From contig DALTWG010000061.1 of assembly GCA_029987245.1 (NCBI GenBank), forward strand, positions 1 through 9,467: 9,467 nucleotides of DNA, given 5' to 3'. Positions within the stretch are counted from its first letter, which is position 1, and each line of letters begins with the position of its first letter. The notes under the pieces are model-generated. The model was given only the letters and a program-made list of their open reading frames with translations. It did no database searches and was not told the DNA's origin. This stretch comes from Methanocorpusculum sp. GTDB taxonomy: Archaea > Halobacteriota > Methanomicrobia > Methanomicrobiales > Methanocorpusculaceae. Positions 1 through 6,761 of this stretch are shown here, one piece after another. The position numbers were made by a program, and so were the translations under genes.

Positions 1-1031
1 GCCTCTACAATCACCGTTTTTTCATATGCCCCGCCCGTACCCGCCAGTTTTGCAAGAAGCGAATTTAAGACCGCGTTATCGCTGTACTGCTCTGTTTTAA
101 CCGAAACCGTATATTTGTCAGGCACCAGATTGTTTATTGTAACCGGCGCAGTGCCGACTGAAACACCGTCCAGGAAAATTTCCAGCCCGTCCGGGTCGGA
201 TGTTACCGAAAGCGAACCCGTTTTTGCATTCAGGACATAACTTCGCGAAATTCCCTGCTGGTTTACCACCGAAATGAAATCCGTCTTCTTCTCATAGCCG
301 TCAAGCGCAACCTCAATCACATGCTGACCAAGCGTCAGACTTTTTACGGAAAGCGGCGTTGTTCCGGCTAATTCCCCGTCGATATAAACCGAAGCGCCGG
401 CAGGTTCCGAAGTGATTTCCACCGAACTGATAACCGGCGAAAGCTTCACCGCGCGGGTGGTAGTTTTACCCGCCTCAATCGGCACCTCGATTTTTTCATC
501 ATAGTAATTTTCCTTGGTAACAAGAATCTCATGCGTACCTGCGCCAAGCGTGAACGAATCAGAAAGCGGCGTGTAGCCGATAAGGGTTTTATCGGCATAC
601 ACAGCAGCACCGTCCACATTTGCGGTCAAAAGCAGGCTGCCGGTCTGTTTTTTCATCACAATATCCTTGCTTACCGTCTCCTGCACATCAACTTTCACCA
701 CCTGATACGCGGTTTCATAGCCGTCTTTCATTGCACAGATGGAATGCGACCCTGCCATAACATTCTGGATATACTGCGGAGAGGTCCCCACATAATTGTC
801 ATCGAAATAAATGTCAGCACCGGTAGGGTTGGTTGAAATCGTCACCGTGCCGGCTAAAAGCGCATAGCCCGATGCAAGAATAATTGCCACGCAGAGCACA
901 ATCAGGGCAATATTGACGAATTTAACCAGGAAATTGTGTTTGTGGCTTACCACGCGCACGAAAGTGATTATCAAGCCCACCAATCCTATTATACTGCCTA
1001 TCTGAATCAGGAGGTTGACAAGGTTTAACAT
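1..1031 (-). CDS. Membrane-anchored protein with four tandem PEGA repeats (3' end outside window)
   Basis: An uninterrupted minus-strand frame begins at the ATG at 1031-1029 and is still open at the window edge, giving 343 residues without a stop. Residues 1-60 hold two hydrophobic segments (about 7-27 and 36-60) separated by a short basic stretch (RVVSHKH). The rest consists of four PEGA-type units of about 70 residues: 61-128, 129-199, 200-269 and 270-343. Each shows the family pattern of a beta strand, a P-x-G-A-like turn, an aliphatic-Y/F-aliphatic-D strand, a G-(T/Y)-(S/T/A)-P turn and a hydrophobic strand ending near G-Y. Unit 3 is the clearest (EPAGASVYIDGELAGTTPL). PEGA domains are found in surface and envelope proteins and are thought to mediate carbohydrate or protein contacts; the role here is inferred. 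The two membrane segments would leave the repeats on one side of the membrane, probably outside. No Shine-Dalgarno sequence precedes the ATG. The gene is divergent from the TPR gene. Confidence 0.9.
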   Translation of the reverse strand, partial: MLNLVNLLIQIGSIIGLVGLIITFVRVVSHKHNFLVKFVNIALIVLCVAIILASGYALLAGTVTISTNPTGADIYFDDNYVGTSPQYIQNVMAGSHSICAMKDGYETAYQVVKVDVQETVSKDIVMKKQTGSLLLTANVDGAAVYADKTLIGYTPLSDSFTLGAGTHEILVTKENYYDEKIEVPIEAGKTTTRAVKLSPVISSVEITSEPAGASVYIDGELAGTTPLSVKSLTLGQHVIEVALDGYEKKTDFISVVNQQGISRSYVLNAKTGSLSVTSDPDGLEIFLDGVSVGTAPVTINNLVPDKYTVSVKTEQYSDNAVLNSLLAKLAGTGGAYEKTVIVE

Positions 1032-1117
1032 TGATTATATATTTGGCGCTTGAAGGGATATGAGTTTGCATATTGTTCAACACTACCTTTATCGACCTAT
1101 ACATCCAACATTATCAT
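1032..1117. promoter_or_regulatory. Divergent intergenic region with candidate archaeal TATA elements
   Basis: This 86-base A+T-rich gap separates the minus-strand PEGA gene from the plus-strand TPR gene and must carry both promoters. A TATA-like stretch lies at 1034-1044 (ATTATATATTT), which reads almost the same on both strands. On the plus strand it would place a start point near 1063-1068, leaving a leader of about 50 bases. A second candidate, CTTTATCG at 1087-1094, lies about 26 bases before the ATG at 1118 and would suit a leaderless TPR transcript. On the minus strand the first element lies too close to the PEGA ATG to serve it in the usual geometry. No Shine-Dalgarno sequence was found for either gene. 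Which element is used cannot be decided from sequence alone. Confidence 0.4.
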
Positions 1118-2131
1118 ATGACTGACCTCCTCGCACAAGCCCGGGATAAAACCCGGCTTCACCAGTACGGCGAAGCAGAAGCCCTCTATACCCAATACCT
1201 GGAAAATCCCGCCGCATCTGAAATTATCTCGTCCGAGGCTGCCGCCGTGCGCGACTTGCTTGGATTCGTGCAGATGAAACAGAAAAAATACTACGAGGCA
1301 ATCGAAACCTTTAGCGAATGCTGTGAAGCGGATGAGGAAAATGCAGAGTATTTTGCGCATCTTGCCGAAGCACTCAAAGCCGTGCACCGCTTTGAAGACG
1401 CCATGGCAATGTACCAGCGCGCCGCACAGATTTCCGGCTCATTCCTTCACCAGCTCAAAGCAGGCGAAATGAATTTAAGCCTCGGCAATCATGATGCGGC
1501 GCTTGCGCTGTTTCTACTTATTCAGTCGGTGCATCAAAGCGAGCCCGAGGTCTATGCCTATCTTGCAAAGGCGCTAAGCGCAAAAGGAATGGAACTGGAC
1601 GCAGCGCTTTCCAAAGGAAAGGAACTGGAACTGCGCAAAGCCCTGACTGAAACCGCGCCTTCAGGCGAAACCTGGGCTGCTTATGCACACCTGCAGCTGT
1701 CTTTGAAAAACTATGCCGAGGCAAAGCGCGGCTATCGCGAGTCGCTGCAGTTTGCCGATTCTGCCAATGTGCGCCTCGGGCTTGGCGAGGCGCTTGTGCA
1801 CCTCAAAGACGAAGCGGCCGACCGCGAGTTTGAAGCAGCCGCCGCGATTGACCCGCTGGATTTTGCAATGCTTGTTACCATCGGCGACACACTCACCCGG
1901 CTTGGAAAATATGCCCTTGCTATTCAAATGTACGCGCAGGCACTTGCTTTGCATAATGTGAATGCCGACACCTGGGTTGCCATCGCCTATGCACTGTATA
2001 AATCCGGCAACAGCGAGGACGCGCAGGCCTTTTATGAAATGGCAAAGGCGTCTGCCGCGGTGCGGGAAATGCCCTGGGCGGACAAAATGCACAAATCGGA
2101 AAAGACCGAAGAACTCGACAAGGTGTTCTGA
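1118..2131 (+). CDS. Tetratricopeptide (TPR) repeat protein, cytoplasmic
   Basis: This 337-residue protein is made almost wholly of helical TPR units, visible at roughly residues 3-30 (degenerate), 43-72, 76-106, 108-140, 143-175, 184-212, 215-245, 248-280 and 282-312. Typical signatures are an aromatic residue then E/DA with a Y ending helix B (YYEAIETF, FEDAMAMYQRA, YAEAKRGYRESL, YALAIQMYAQAL) and small residues in helix A (LGFVQ, LAEALK, IAYALYKSG). The tail (313-337) is charged, with a lysine/glutamate stretch. There is no signal peptide or membrane segment, so it should be cytoplasmic. TPR arrays are protein-binding scaffolds; no enzymatic domain is visible and the partner is unknown. 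I chose the ATG at 1118 because the first helix starts right after it. The in-frame TTG at 1073 would add 15 residues unlike TPR sequence. Divergent from the PEGA gene. Confidence 0.87.
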   Translation: MTDLLAQARDKTRLHQYGEAEALYTQYLENPAASEIISSEAAAVRDLLGFVQMKQKKYYEAIETFSECCEADEENAEYFAHLAEALKAVHRFEDAMAMYQRAAQISGSFLHQLKAGEMNLSLGNHDAALALFLLIQSVHQSEPEVYAYLAKALSAKGMELDAALSKGKELELRKALTETAPSGETWAAYAHLQLSLKNYAEAKRGYRESLQFADSANVRLGLGEALVHLKDEAADREFEAAAAIDPLDFAMLVTIGDTLTRLGKYALAIQMYAQALALHNVNADTWVAIAYALYKSGNSEDAQAFYEMAKASAAVREMPWADKMHKSEKTEELDKVF

Positions 2132-2150
2132 CATTTTCCGTATTCTCCAG

Positions 2151-2170
2151 CTTTTCCCTCCTCTTTTTTC
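2151..2170 (+). terminator. Pyrimidine tract behind the TPR gene, probable archaeal terminator
   Basis: Twenty consecutive pyrimidines ending in a run of six T (2164-2169) lie 20 bases after the TPR stop codon. Archaeal RNA polymerase ends transcription on T-rich tracts without needing a hairpin, so this is a plausible terminator separating the TPR gene from the protease gene. No hairpin is evident. Confidence 0.45.
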
Positions 2171-2176
2171 AACATG

Positions 2177-2204
2177 TTTATTACTTATTTGTGCATATAA
2201 TACA
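2177..2204 (+). promoter_or_regulatory. Candidate TATA elements for the S8 protease gene
   Basis: Two TATA-like stretches precede the ATG at 2208. TTTATTACTTA (from 2178) is centred about 26 bases before the ATG and would give a leaderless transcript, a common arrangement in archaea. CATATAATAC (2194-2203) is closer to consensus but would start transcription inside the gene. No Shine-Dalgarno sequence lies before the ATG, which favours the leaderless reading. Confidence 0.35.
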
Positions 2205-2207
2205 CGC

Positions 2208-5200
2208 ATGAAACATACCCTGCAAACTATACTCACCATAACCCTTCTTGCATCTCTTCTCTTCGCTGCTGCGGCCGCCGCGGAAGCTGAATATGCAGAA
2301 GGACAGGTATTTGTCTGCTTCAGCGATGACACTGTACCCGAAGGGATCATAACCGATTATACCGAAACCGTTTTCGGCTTATACCTTATCAAAACCGATA
2401 TGCCTGTCCCTGATGCGGTGAATTATTACGCAGCACTTGCCAATGTCATCTACGCCGAACCGAACTACATTGCAACAGCCTGCAGCACCACACCAAACGA
2501 CCCGTATTATACCGATGGAAGCCTCTGGAATATGGATAACGCGCAGGCCCCGGGTGCCTGGGACATCACAACCGGCTCCAAAGCTGTCATCATAGCTGTT
2601 CTCGATACCGGCATCAACTACAACCATGAGGATTTAGCCGGCAATATGTGGGTAAACGAAGGTGAAATCCCGGACAACGGCATTGATGATGATAATAACG
2701 GATATATCGATGATTATTACGGTTACAACTTTGTAAGCGGCACCGGCGACCCGATGGATGACATGGGACACGGCTCGCACTGTGCCGGAACGATTGGTGC
2801 AGTCGGAAACAACAGTATCGGCGTTGCCGGCATGAACTGGAAAACAAGCCTGATGGCGGTAAAAGTGCTGAATGCTGCCGGCAAAAACACTGCCTCATCT
2901 GTTGCAGACGGTATCTTATATGCACACAAGGAGGGTGCAAAAATCCTCAGTATGTCTCTTTGCGTACCGTATTCCCGGGCGCTGGACGACGTCATAAATG
3001 CCGTCTCTGATGACTGCCTGATTGTCACTGCCGCCGGAAATGAAGCCAACGACAATGACATTTTCCCGTCATACCCTGCATCACTTCCGCATGAAAATGT
3101 TCTTGCCGTTGCAGCAATAGACGACACAGACGCCCTCTCCTCCTTTTCCAATTACGGCGCCAACTCTGTCGACGTGGCAGCCCCGGGCTCTGACATTATG
3201 TCGATTGACTACAGGGGAGGATATAAGACAGACTCAGGAACCTCCATGGCAACACCGCTTGTCGCCGGTGTTGCCGGACTGATGTGTTCGGTGAATCAGA
3301 ATCTGAAACCCTTTGAACTTTCAGGCATCATTACCAAAACAGCCGACCCTATTGAGGATTTGAAAGGAAAAGTTGTCTCCGGCGGAAAAGTGAATGCCAC
3401 ACGTGCTGTATCTGTTGTCAAAGAGATGGCATTCCATGACGTCTATTTCAACTCAACCGGCGGAAGCGAAGTGTATTCTGAAATCGCGTTATCCGGCGGT
3501 ACGGTTGAGAAACCGGATAATCCGGTTCGCGGCGGCTATGACTTTGCAGGCTGGTTTACTGATGCCGAAGGCGGAGCACAATGGAATTTCAGCAGTCCGG
3601 TTGCGGATACGATGACGCTGTATGCACACTGGACTGCTAAAGACCCTGCCGCACATTGCGGCGGAGACCATGACGGTCTTGTCTGGACAGAGTGGACGAA
3701 TGCAGTCAGCCTTCCCGACACAGCCGGCAATTATTATCTGTCCTGCGATGTCTCGCTGCTTGAGCCATGGGTGGTTGCAGGGGACGTCAATCTCTGCTTA
3801 AACGGTCAGACTATTCAGGCGGACCCGGATGGATTTTGCGGCAATTATCTGATACAAGTCCCCGCCGGTGCAAAACTCACGGTCCATGATTGTGACGGCG
3901 CCGGTCAGATATCCGGATACAGCATCAACGGCCGCATTCCGGTGTATACGGATGAAACTGCTGAAAATACGGATGCAGAACCGCTTCTTATGTCCGTCCT
4001 TTCTTCGGCGGAAGAAGAGCCGGAAAAAACCTACAGTGTTTCCGGCATTGACGTAAGCGGTGAGCTTGTTTTGAAAGGCGGCACGCTTATTGATTTCAAA
4101 GGCGGCAGCGGCAGCGGAGTTGCGGTAAATAAGGATGCCTCGTTTACCCTTGACGGCGGCACCATCACCCGGTGCATGGGAGGTCCCGGTGCTGCAGTAT
4201 ACGCAGATTCTGCCAAATCGGTTGCGATAAAATCCGGCACCATAAGCCACTCTTCGTCGGAAACTGGCGCAATATATATCAAATCCTCGCCCTTTTCCAT
4301 GTCCGGCGGAAAAATTGCGCACTGCTCTGCATCAAAACAGGGAGGCGGCATCTATTTCGAGAATTGCGGCTCTTCTACCTCGATTACCGGCGGTGAAATT
4401 GACAGCTGCATTGCCAATTTCGGCGGCGGTATTTTTCTCATCGGCACCGACCTGGTCATTTCCGATGCAAAGATAACAAATTGCGCGGCATCCTATAAGA
4501 TGACCAGAATTGCAGCTATGGGCGGAGGTATCTACGCTGAACGCGGTTCAAAACTTACGCTGTGCGGCAATACAGTTATAGACAGCTGCTCTGTTTTATC
4601 TGATATGCTTGGCGGCGGCGGCGGAATTTATGCGGAAGTACCGGTCGTTTTGAAGGATTCGGCAAAAATTGTAAACTGTTACTGCCCTGTTTTTGCCGGA
4701 GGCATTTATATTTCAAATGCGGTGCTGACCGTTGAAGGAGATGCCGAAATCAGCGGCTGCAAAGCAGGCTGGGGAGCCTACTGTGTTCTCATGGAGAACA
4801 GTGAAGTGATTTTAAAGGATAATGCCGTGTTGTCCGGGGCAGCCGGAGAGGGAGGGGAAAATGCAGAATCACTGAAAATGGCATCGATTATTGCAGATTC
4901 GGCAAGTCCTCTTTCGGTGAGCGGCAATGCATCAGTGGATTCAGCTTATCTTGAAGGGCAGATCAATGCTGATGAACATTTTGCCGGAGGCATTGAACAG
5001 ATTTCTGTTCAGAACGGGAGAACTGAACCTGTTCTTGTCAAATCAACCGGGTCTGCCGAAGGTTTTGCGAACAAATTCAGCCTGAGTGATCTCTCAAGTG
5101 CGGTGTATTCTGTTAAATCTGACGATAGTTCGCTGTATCTGGTAAATAAGTCTCCGTTGTCCGGGATAGACTCCGGAATAACCATGGAAAAATCCGGTGA

Positions 5201-6458
5201 CAAGACAATATTTACGTGTCCGCAAAGTCTGTTCCCCCAAATCTCGTCTTCTGATCCGCATGTTGTTGAAATGAAAGATTCAACTGTCGGTTATGAACTG
5301 GATATCAGGATGCAGGACGAGATAGAGATTCCTTATGGCGAACTAACGTTTTCCGGCGTGTTTGAGTCGGTAACGGTCAATTACCCTGCGGTTCTGGTCG
5401 AGGCGCAGGGTGTTTCATCTGATATGCCGGTTGCCGTACGGGCAGCAGTTACCTTAAGCGAATTCCCGGCTGACGGGACGTTTGATACGCTTTCCATGGC
5501 ATTTGATGAAGAGACCGCGGCGCGGGTTAGCGCAGCGGTTTCGGGTGCAAAACCGGTTGCAATGCTCTTTGGAGATTCTAATGATGCCGTTGAAGAGGTC
5601 TCGGTTTCGTTTACGCTTCCTCAGGATTACACAGTGCCGGAAAAATATGAAATGGCAGGATTCCATGCAGCAGATAAAAAGGTTTCAAAGATAGTGACGG
5701 AGGTTTCGAAAAATGTCTACACGCTTAAAGGCGGGGGCTTTTCCTCGTATGTTCTTGCGTTAGTGCCGAAGGCAGACCCGACTCCTGTTCACCCGTCGGG
5801 AGGCTCACAGGATACCGGCTCCGGCAATTACAAGGAGTATCCGCGTTCGGTCACGAACGGCGGGTATGTTGATTTCGGCTCAAGCCGTGTGGTTAAGGGC
5901 GTAACGCTGCCGGAAGGTGTTTCAGGAAGTGTGGTTTTGTCTATGGAGACTGAGGCGCCCGCCCCCGAAGAGGGTGAGGTGTACCTGCTCTTTGATTTGT
6001 CGGTGCAGAAGTATCCGGCAGGAAAAGAGTCGGTGATTTCGTTTTCGCTTTCTCCGTCGGTGATAGCAGCGGCAGGTTACCAGCCGGAGGATGTCTGTCT
6101 GATGCATTACGGCGCTAAAGGCTGGGAGAAGCTTGCGACAACGTACAGCGCCGCCCTGTCTACCATTTCGTATGAAGGGGTAACAACGGCGTTTTCGCCG
6201 TTTGCGGTGGTGTATCTCGAGGGCTGGGCTAAGCCGGCGGATGCTGCAGAAGCATCTGAAATGCCTGCAGCATCTGCAAAGGCTGAAAGCATAGTAACGG
6301 ATGCAAATCCGGCCCCGGTTGCGGCGCTGTCTGCTGTCTCTGCTGAAAAAAGTGAGGCGCCGGCAGCGACGGCGACGGCTGTTGCTTCGCCGCTTTGGGC
6401 GTTCGGTGTGATAGGAGGACTTTGCGCCGCCGGGCTGCTTTGGGGAAGGAGAAAATAG
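2208..6458 (+). CDS. Secreted, surface-anchored S8 subtilase with InlB B-repeat, beta-helix and PGF-pre-PGF-like domain
   Basis: This 1416-residue exported serine protease/adhesin-like protein starts with a signal peptide (residues 1-26: MKHT, a long hydrophobic core, an AAAAA-A end). A propeptide of the fervidolysin/S8 type follows (about 27-92, ending in YAEPNY). The catalytic domain spans about 97-403: Asp133 in VLDTG, His188 in GHGSHCAG, oxyanion Asn278 in AAGNE and Ser346 in SGTSMATP, all intact. It carries an acidic DxxDDDNNG loop (157-169), probably calcium-binding. Then come an InlB B-repeat (about 410-476, ending in GWFTD and LYAHW), a beta-helix with GGGIY repeats (about 620-910), beta-rich modules, a PGF-pre-PGF-like domain (about 1207-1336), an Ala/Pro/Ser/Glu-rich stalk (1340-1393) and a hydrophobic tail ending GRRK. 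It should act outside the cell, anchored at the surface. The substrate is unknown. The ATG at 2208 is preferred because the signal peptide begins there; upstream in-frame codons overlap the TPR gene in another frame. Confidence 0.93.
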   Translation: MKHTLQTILTITLLASLLFAAAAAAEAEYAEGQVFVCFSDDTVPEGIITDYTETVFGLYLIKTDMPVPDAVNYYAALANVIYAEPNYIATACSTTPNDPYYTDGSLWNMDNAQAPGAWDITTGSKAVIIAVLDTGINYNHEDLAGNMWVNEGEIPDNGIDDDNNGYIDDYYGYNFVSGTGDPMDDMGHGSHCAGTIGAVGNNSIGVAGMNWKTSLMAVKVLNAAGKNTASSVADGILYAHKEGAKILSMSLCVPYSRALDDVINAVSDDCLIVTAAGNEANDNDIFPSYPASLPHENVLAVAAIDDTDALSSFSNYGANSVDVAAPGSDIMSIDYRGGYKTDSGTSMATPLVAGVAGLMCSVNQNLKPFELSGIITKTADPIEDLKGKVVSGGKVNATRAVSVVKEMAFHDVYFNSTGGSEVYSEIALSGGTVEKPDNPVRGGYDFAGWFTDAEGGAQWNFSSPVADTMTLYAHWTAKDPAAHCGGDHDGLVWTEWTNAVSLPDTAGNYYLSCDVSLLEPWVVAGDVNLCLNGQTIQADPDGFCGNYLIQVPAGAKLTVHDCDGAGQISGYSINGRIPVYTDETAENTDAEPLLMSVLSSAEEEPEKTYSVSGIDVSGELVLKGGTLIDFKGGSGSGVAVNKDASFTLDGGTITRCMGGPGAAVYADSAKSVAIKSGTISHSSSETGAIYIKSSPFSMSGGKIAHCSASKQGGGIYFENCGSSTSITGGEIDSCIANFGGGIFLIGTDLVISDAKITNCAASYKMTRIAAMGGGIYAERGSKLTLCGNTVIDSCSVLSDMLGGGGGIYAEVPVVLKDSAKIVNCYCPVFAGGIYISNAVLTVEGDAEISGCKAGWGAYCVLMENSEVILKDNAVLSGAAGEGGENAESLKMASIIADSASPLSVSGNASVDSAYLEGQINADEHFAGGIEQISVQNGRTEPVLVKSTGSAEGFANKFSLSDLSSAVYSVKSDDSSLYLVNKSPLSGIDSGITMEKSGDKTIFTCPQSLFPQISSSDPHVVEMKDSTVGYELDIRMQDEIEIPYGELTFSGVFESVTVNYPAVLVEAQGVSSDMPVAVRAAVTLSEFPADGTFDTLSMAFDEETAARVSAAVSGAKPVAMLFGDSNDAVEEVSVSFTLPQDYTVPEKYEMAGFHAADKKVSKIVTEVSKNVYTLKGGGFSSYVLALVPKADPTPVHPSGGSQDTGSGNYKEYPRSVTNGGYVDFGSSRVVKGVTLPEGVSGSVVLSMETEAPAPEEGEVYLLFDLSVQKYPAGKESVISFSLSPSVIAAAGYQPEDVCLMHYGAKGWEKLATTYSAALSTISYEGVTTAFSPFAVVYLEGWAKPADAAEASEMPAASAKAESIVTDANPAPVAALSAVSAEKSEAPAATATAVASPLWAFGVIGGLCAAGLLWGRRK
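3435..3635 (+). other. InlB B-repeat (Listeria-Bacteroides repeat) domain within the protease
   Basis: Residues about 410-476 of the S8 protein match the InlB B-repeat pattern: a first strand with YFNSTGG, a spacer with G-G-T-V-x-x-P-x-x-P, then R-G-G-Y-D-F-A-G-W-F-T-D, and a closing strand LYAHW. The fold is a small ubiquitin-like beta unit common in surface proteins of Firmicutes, Bacteroidetes and some methanogens, thought to act as a spacer or binding module. Only one copy is present here, between protease and beta-helix. Confidence 0.85.
4065..4937 (+). repeat. Protein-level coil repeats: cysteine-rich right-handed beta-helix
   Basis: Residues about 620-910 of the S8 protein form a run of imperfect coils of about 25-35 residues. 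Recurrent features are GG-x-I-x-x-C (ITRC, IAHC, IDSC, ITNC, IDSC, IVNC, ISGC), followed after a short loop by GGGIY, GGGIF or GGIYI. This is the look of pectate-lyase-like or polymorphic outer-membrane-protein-like parallel beta-helices used in adhesins. The coils diverge too far at DNA level to be a nucleotide tandem repeat. No catalytic pectate lyase signature was recognised, so a binding or structural role is the more likely reading. Confidence 0.75.
5826..6455 (+). other. PGF-pre-PGF-like domain, stalk and C-terminal anchor
   Basis: Residues about 1207-1336 resemble the archaeal PGF-pre-PGF domain: an opening strand pair, VISFSLSPSVIAAAG, a V-x-L-M-x-Y-x-x-x-G-W-E-K-L-x-T stretch, and a closing AFSPFAVVYLEG. 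A low-complexity Ala/Ser/Pro/Glu stalk follows (1340-1393). The tail (1394-1416) is SPLWAFGVIGG, more hydrophobic residues, then GRRK, the usual order of a tripartite sorting signal. The literal PGF motif is absent; SPLWAFG stands in its place. It could be an archaeosortase substrate variant or simply a C-terminal membrane anchor. Confidence 0.6.
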
Positions 6459-6470
6459 TTTTTTTTTTCT
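6459..6470 (+). terminator. T-tract terminator behind the S8 protease gene
   Basis: Ten consecutive T (6459-6468) followed by CT begin at the base right after the TAG stop codon. This is a strong archaeal-type intrinsic termination signal, needing no hairpin. It indicates that the protease gene is transcribed separately from the transporter gene downstream. Confidence 0.7.
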
Positions 6471-6761
6471 ACCGGTCTGCTCTGCAGCCCATGAGAATCA
6501 GCAGATATATTCAGGATAAAAAAGGAGGTGTTTCTTTTTTTATGCGGAATTCGGTACCGGTTTGCTCAGGACAGCAGCATATTTCCCGGTCTCATCTTTT
6601 GCCGGCGTGGTTACCGGGATAGCTGCCGGATACCGGCCGCCTTTGACAACCTATACAAATTCAACCGGGGTTGCCGCGGTGCAGATATTAAAGGTGCAAA
6701 AACCGCATCGGACACGCACTTTTTATCTTGCAGAAAAGCAAATAGTATACCTACTTATTCC
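6471..6761. other. Intergenic region with an orphan Shine-Dalgarno sequence; no convincing gene
   Basis: With the T-tract, about 300 bases separate the protease stop from the transporter start. AAAGGAGGTG (6521-6530) is a near-perfect Shine-Dalgarno sequence. It is followed 11 bases later by ATG at 6542, which opens a frame of only 26 codons (6542-6622; MRNSVPVCSG...) with no recognisable product. The same stretch can fold as an A/T hairpin (AAAAAAG 6518-6524 with CTTTTTT 6534-6540), so it may instead be part of a terminator or leader. A TTTTTATC element (6720-6727) and ATAGTATAC (6742-6750) before the transporter ATG are candidate promoter elements. Open frames cross the region, but none shows family resemblance. 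Confidence 0.4.
6542..6622 (+). CDS. Possible 26-residue small ORF behind a strong Shine-Dalgarno sequence
   Basis: ATG at 6542, TAG at 6620-6622. The only argument for translation is the GGAGGTG ribosome-binding sequence at 6524-6530, 11 bases upstream, the best in the window. The peptide is polar, with one cysteine and two histidines, no membrane segment and no known motif. It could be a leader peptide for the transporter, the stump of a lost gene, or chance. Low confidence. Confidence 0.2.
   Translation: MRNSVPVCSGQQHISRSHLLPAWLPG

Noticed and set aside
531..836. 101-codon plus-strand open frame
   Set aside because: It is antisense to the PEGA repeats, which show clear family structure on the minus strand.
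1073..1117. TTG start for the TPR protein
   Set aside because: It adds 15 residues unlike TPR sequence, with no ribosome-binding site; the ATG at 1118 fits the first repeat helix better.
1962..2207. 82-codon upstream extension of the S8 protease frame
   Set aside because: It overlaps the TPR gene in another frame, reads as Arg/Pro-rich noise, and would bury the clear signal peptide that starts at the ATG at 2208.
1661..2350. 229-codon minus-strand open frame
   Set aside because: It is antisense across the TPR gene end and the protease start, Cys/Arg/His-rich, and matches no family; a shadow of the real genes.
3798..4322. 174-codon minus-strand open frame
   Set aside because: It is antisense to the protease beta-helix; its composition mirrors the Gly/Ser-rich codons of the sense strand.
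6528..6761. 78-codon upstream extension of the transporter frame from a GTG
   Set aside because: The GTG lies inside the Shine-Dalgarno-like sequence, the residues are Cys/Arg-rich with no family likeness, and the ATG at 6762 begins right where the N-terminal domain starts.
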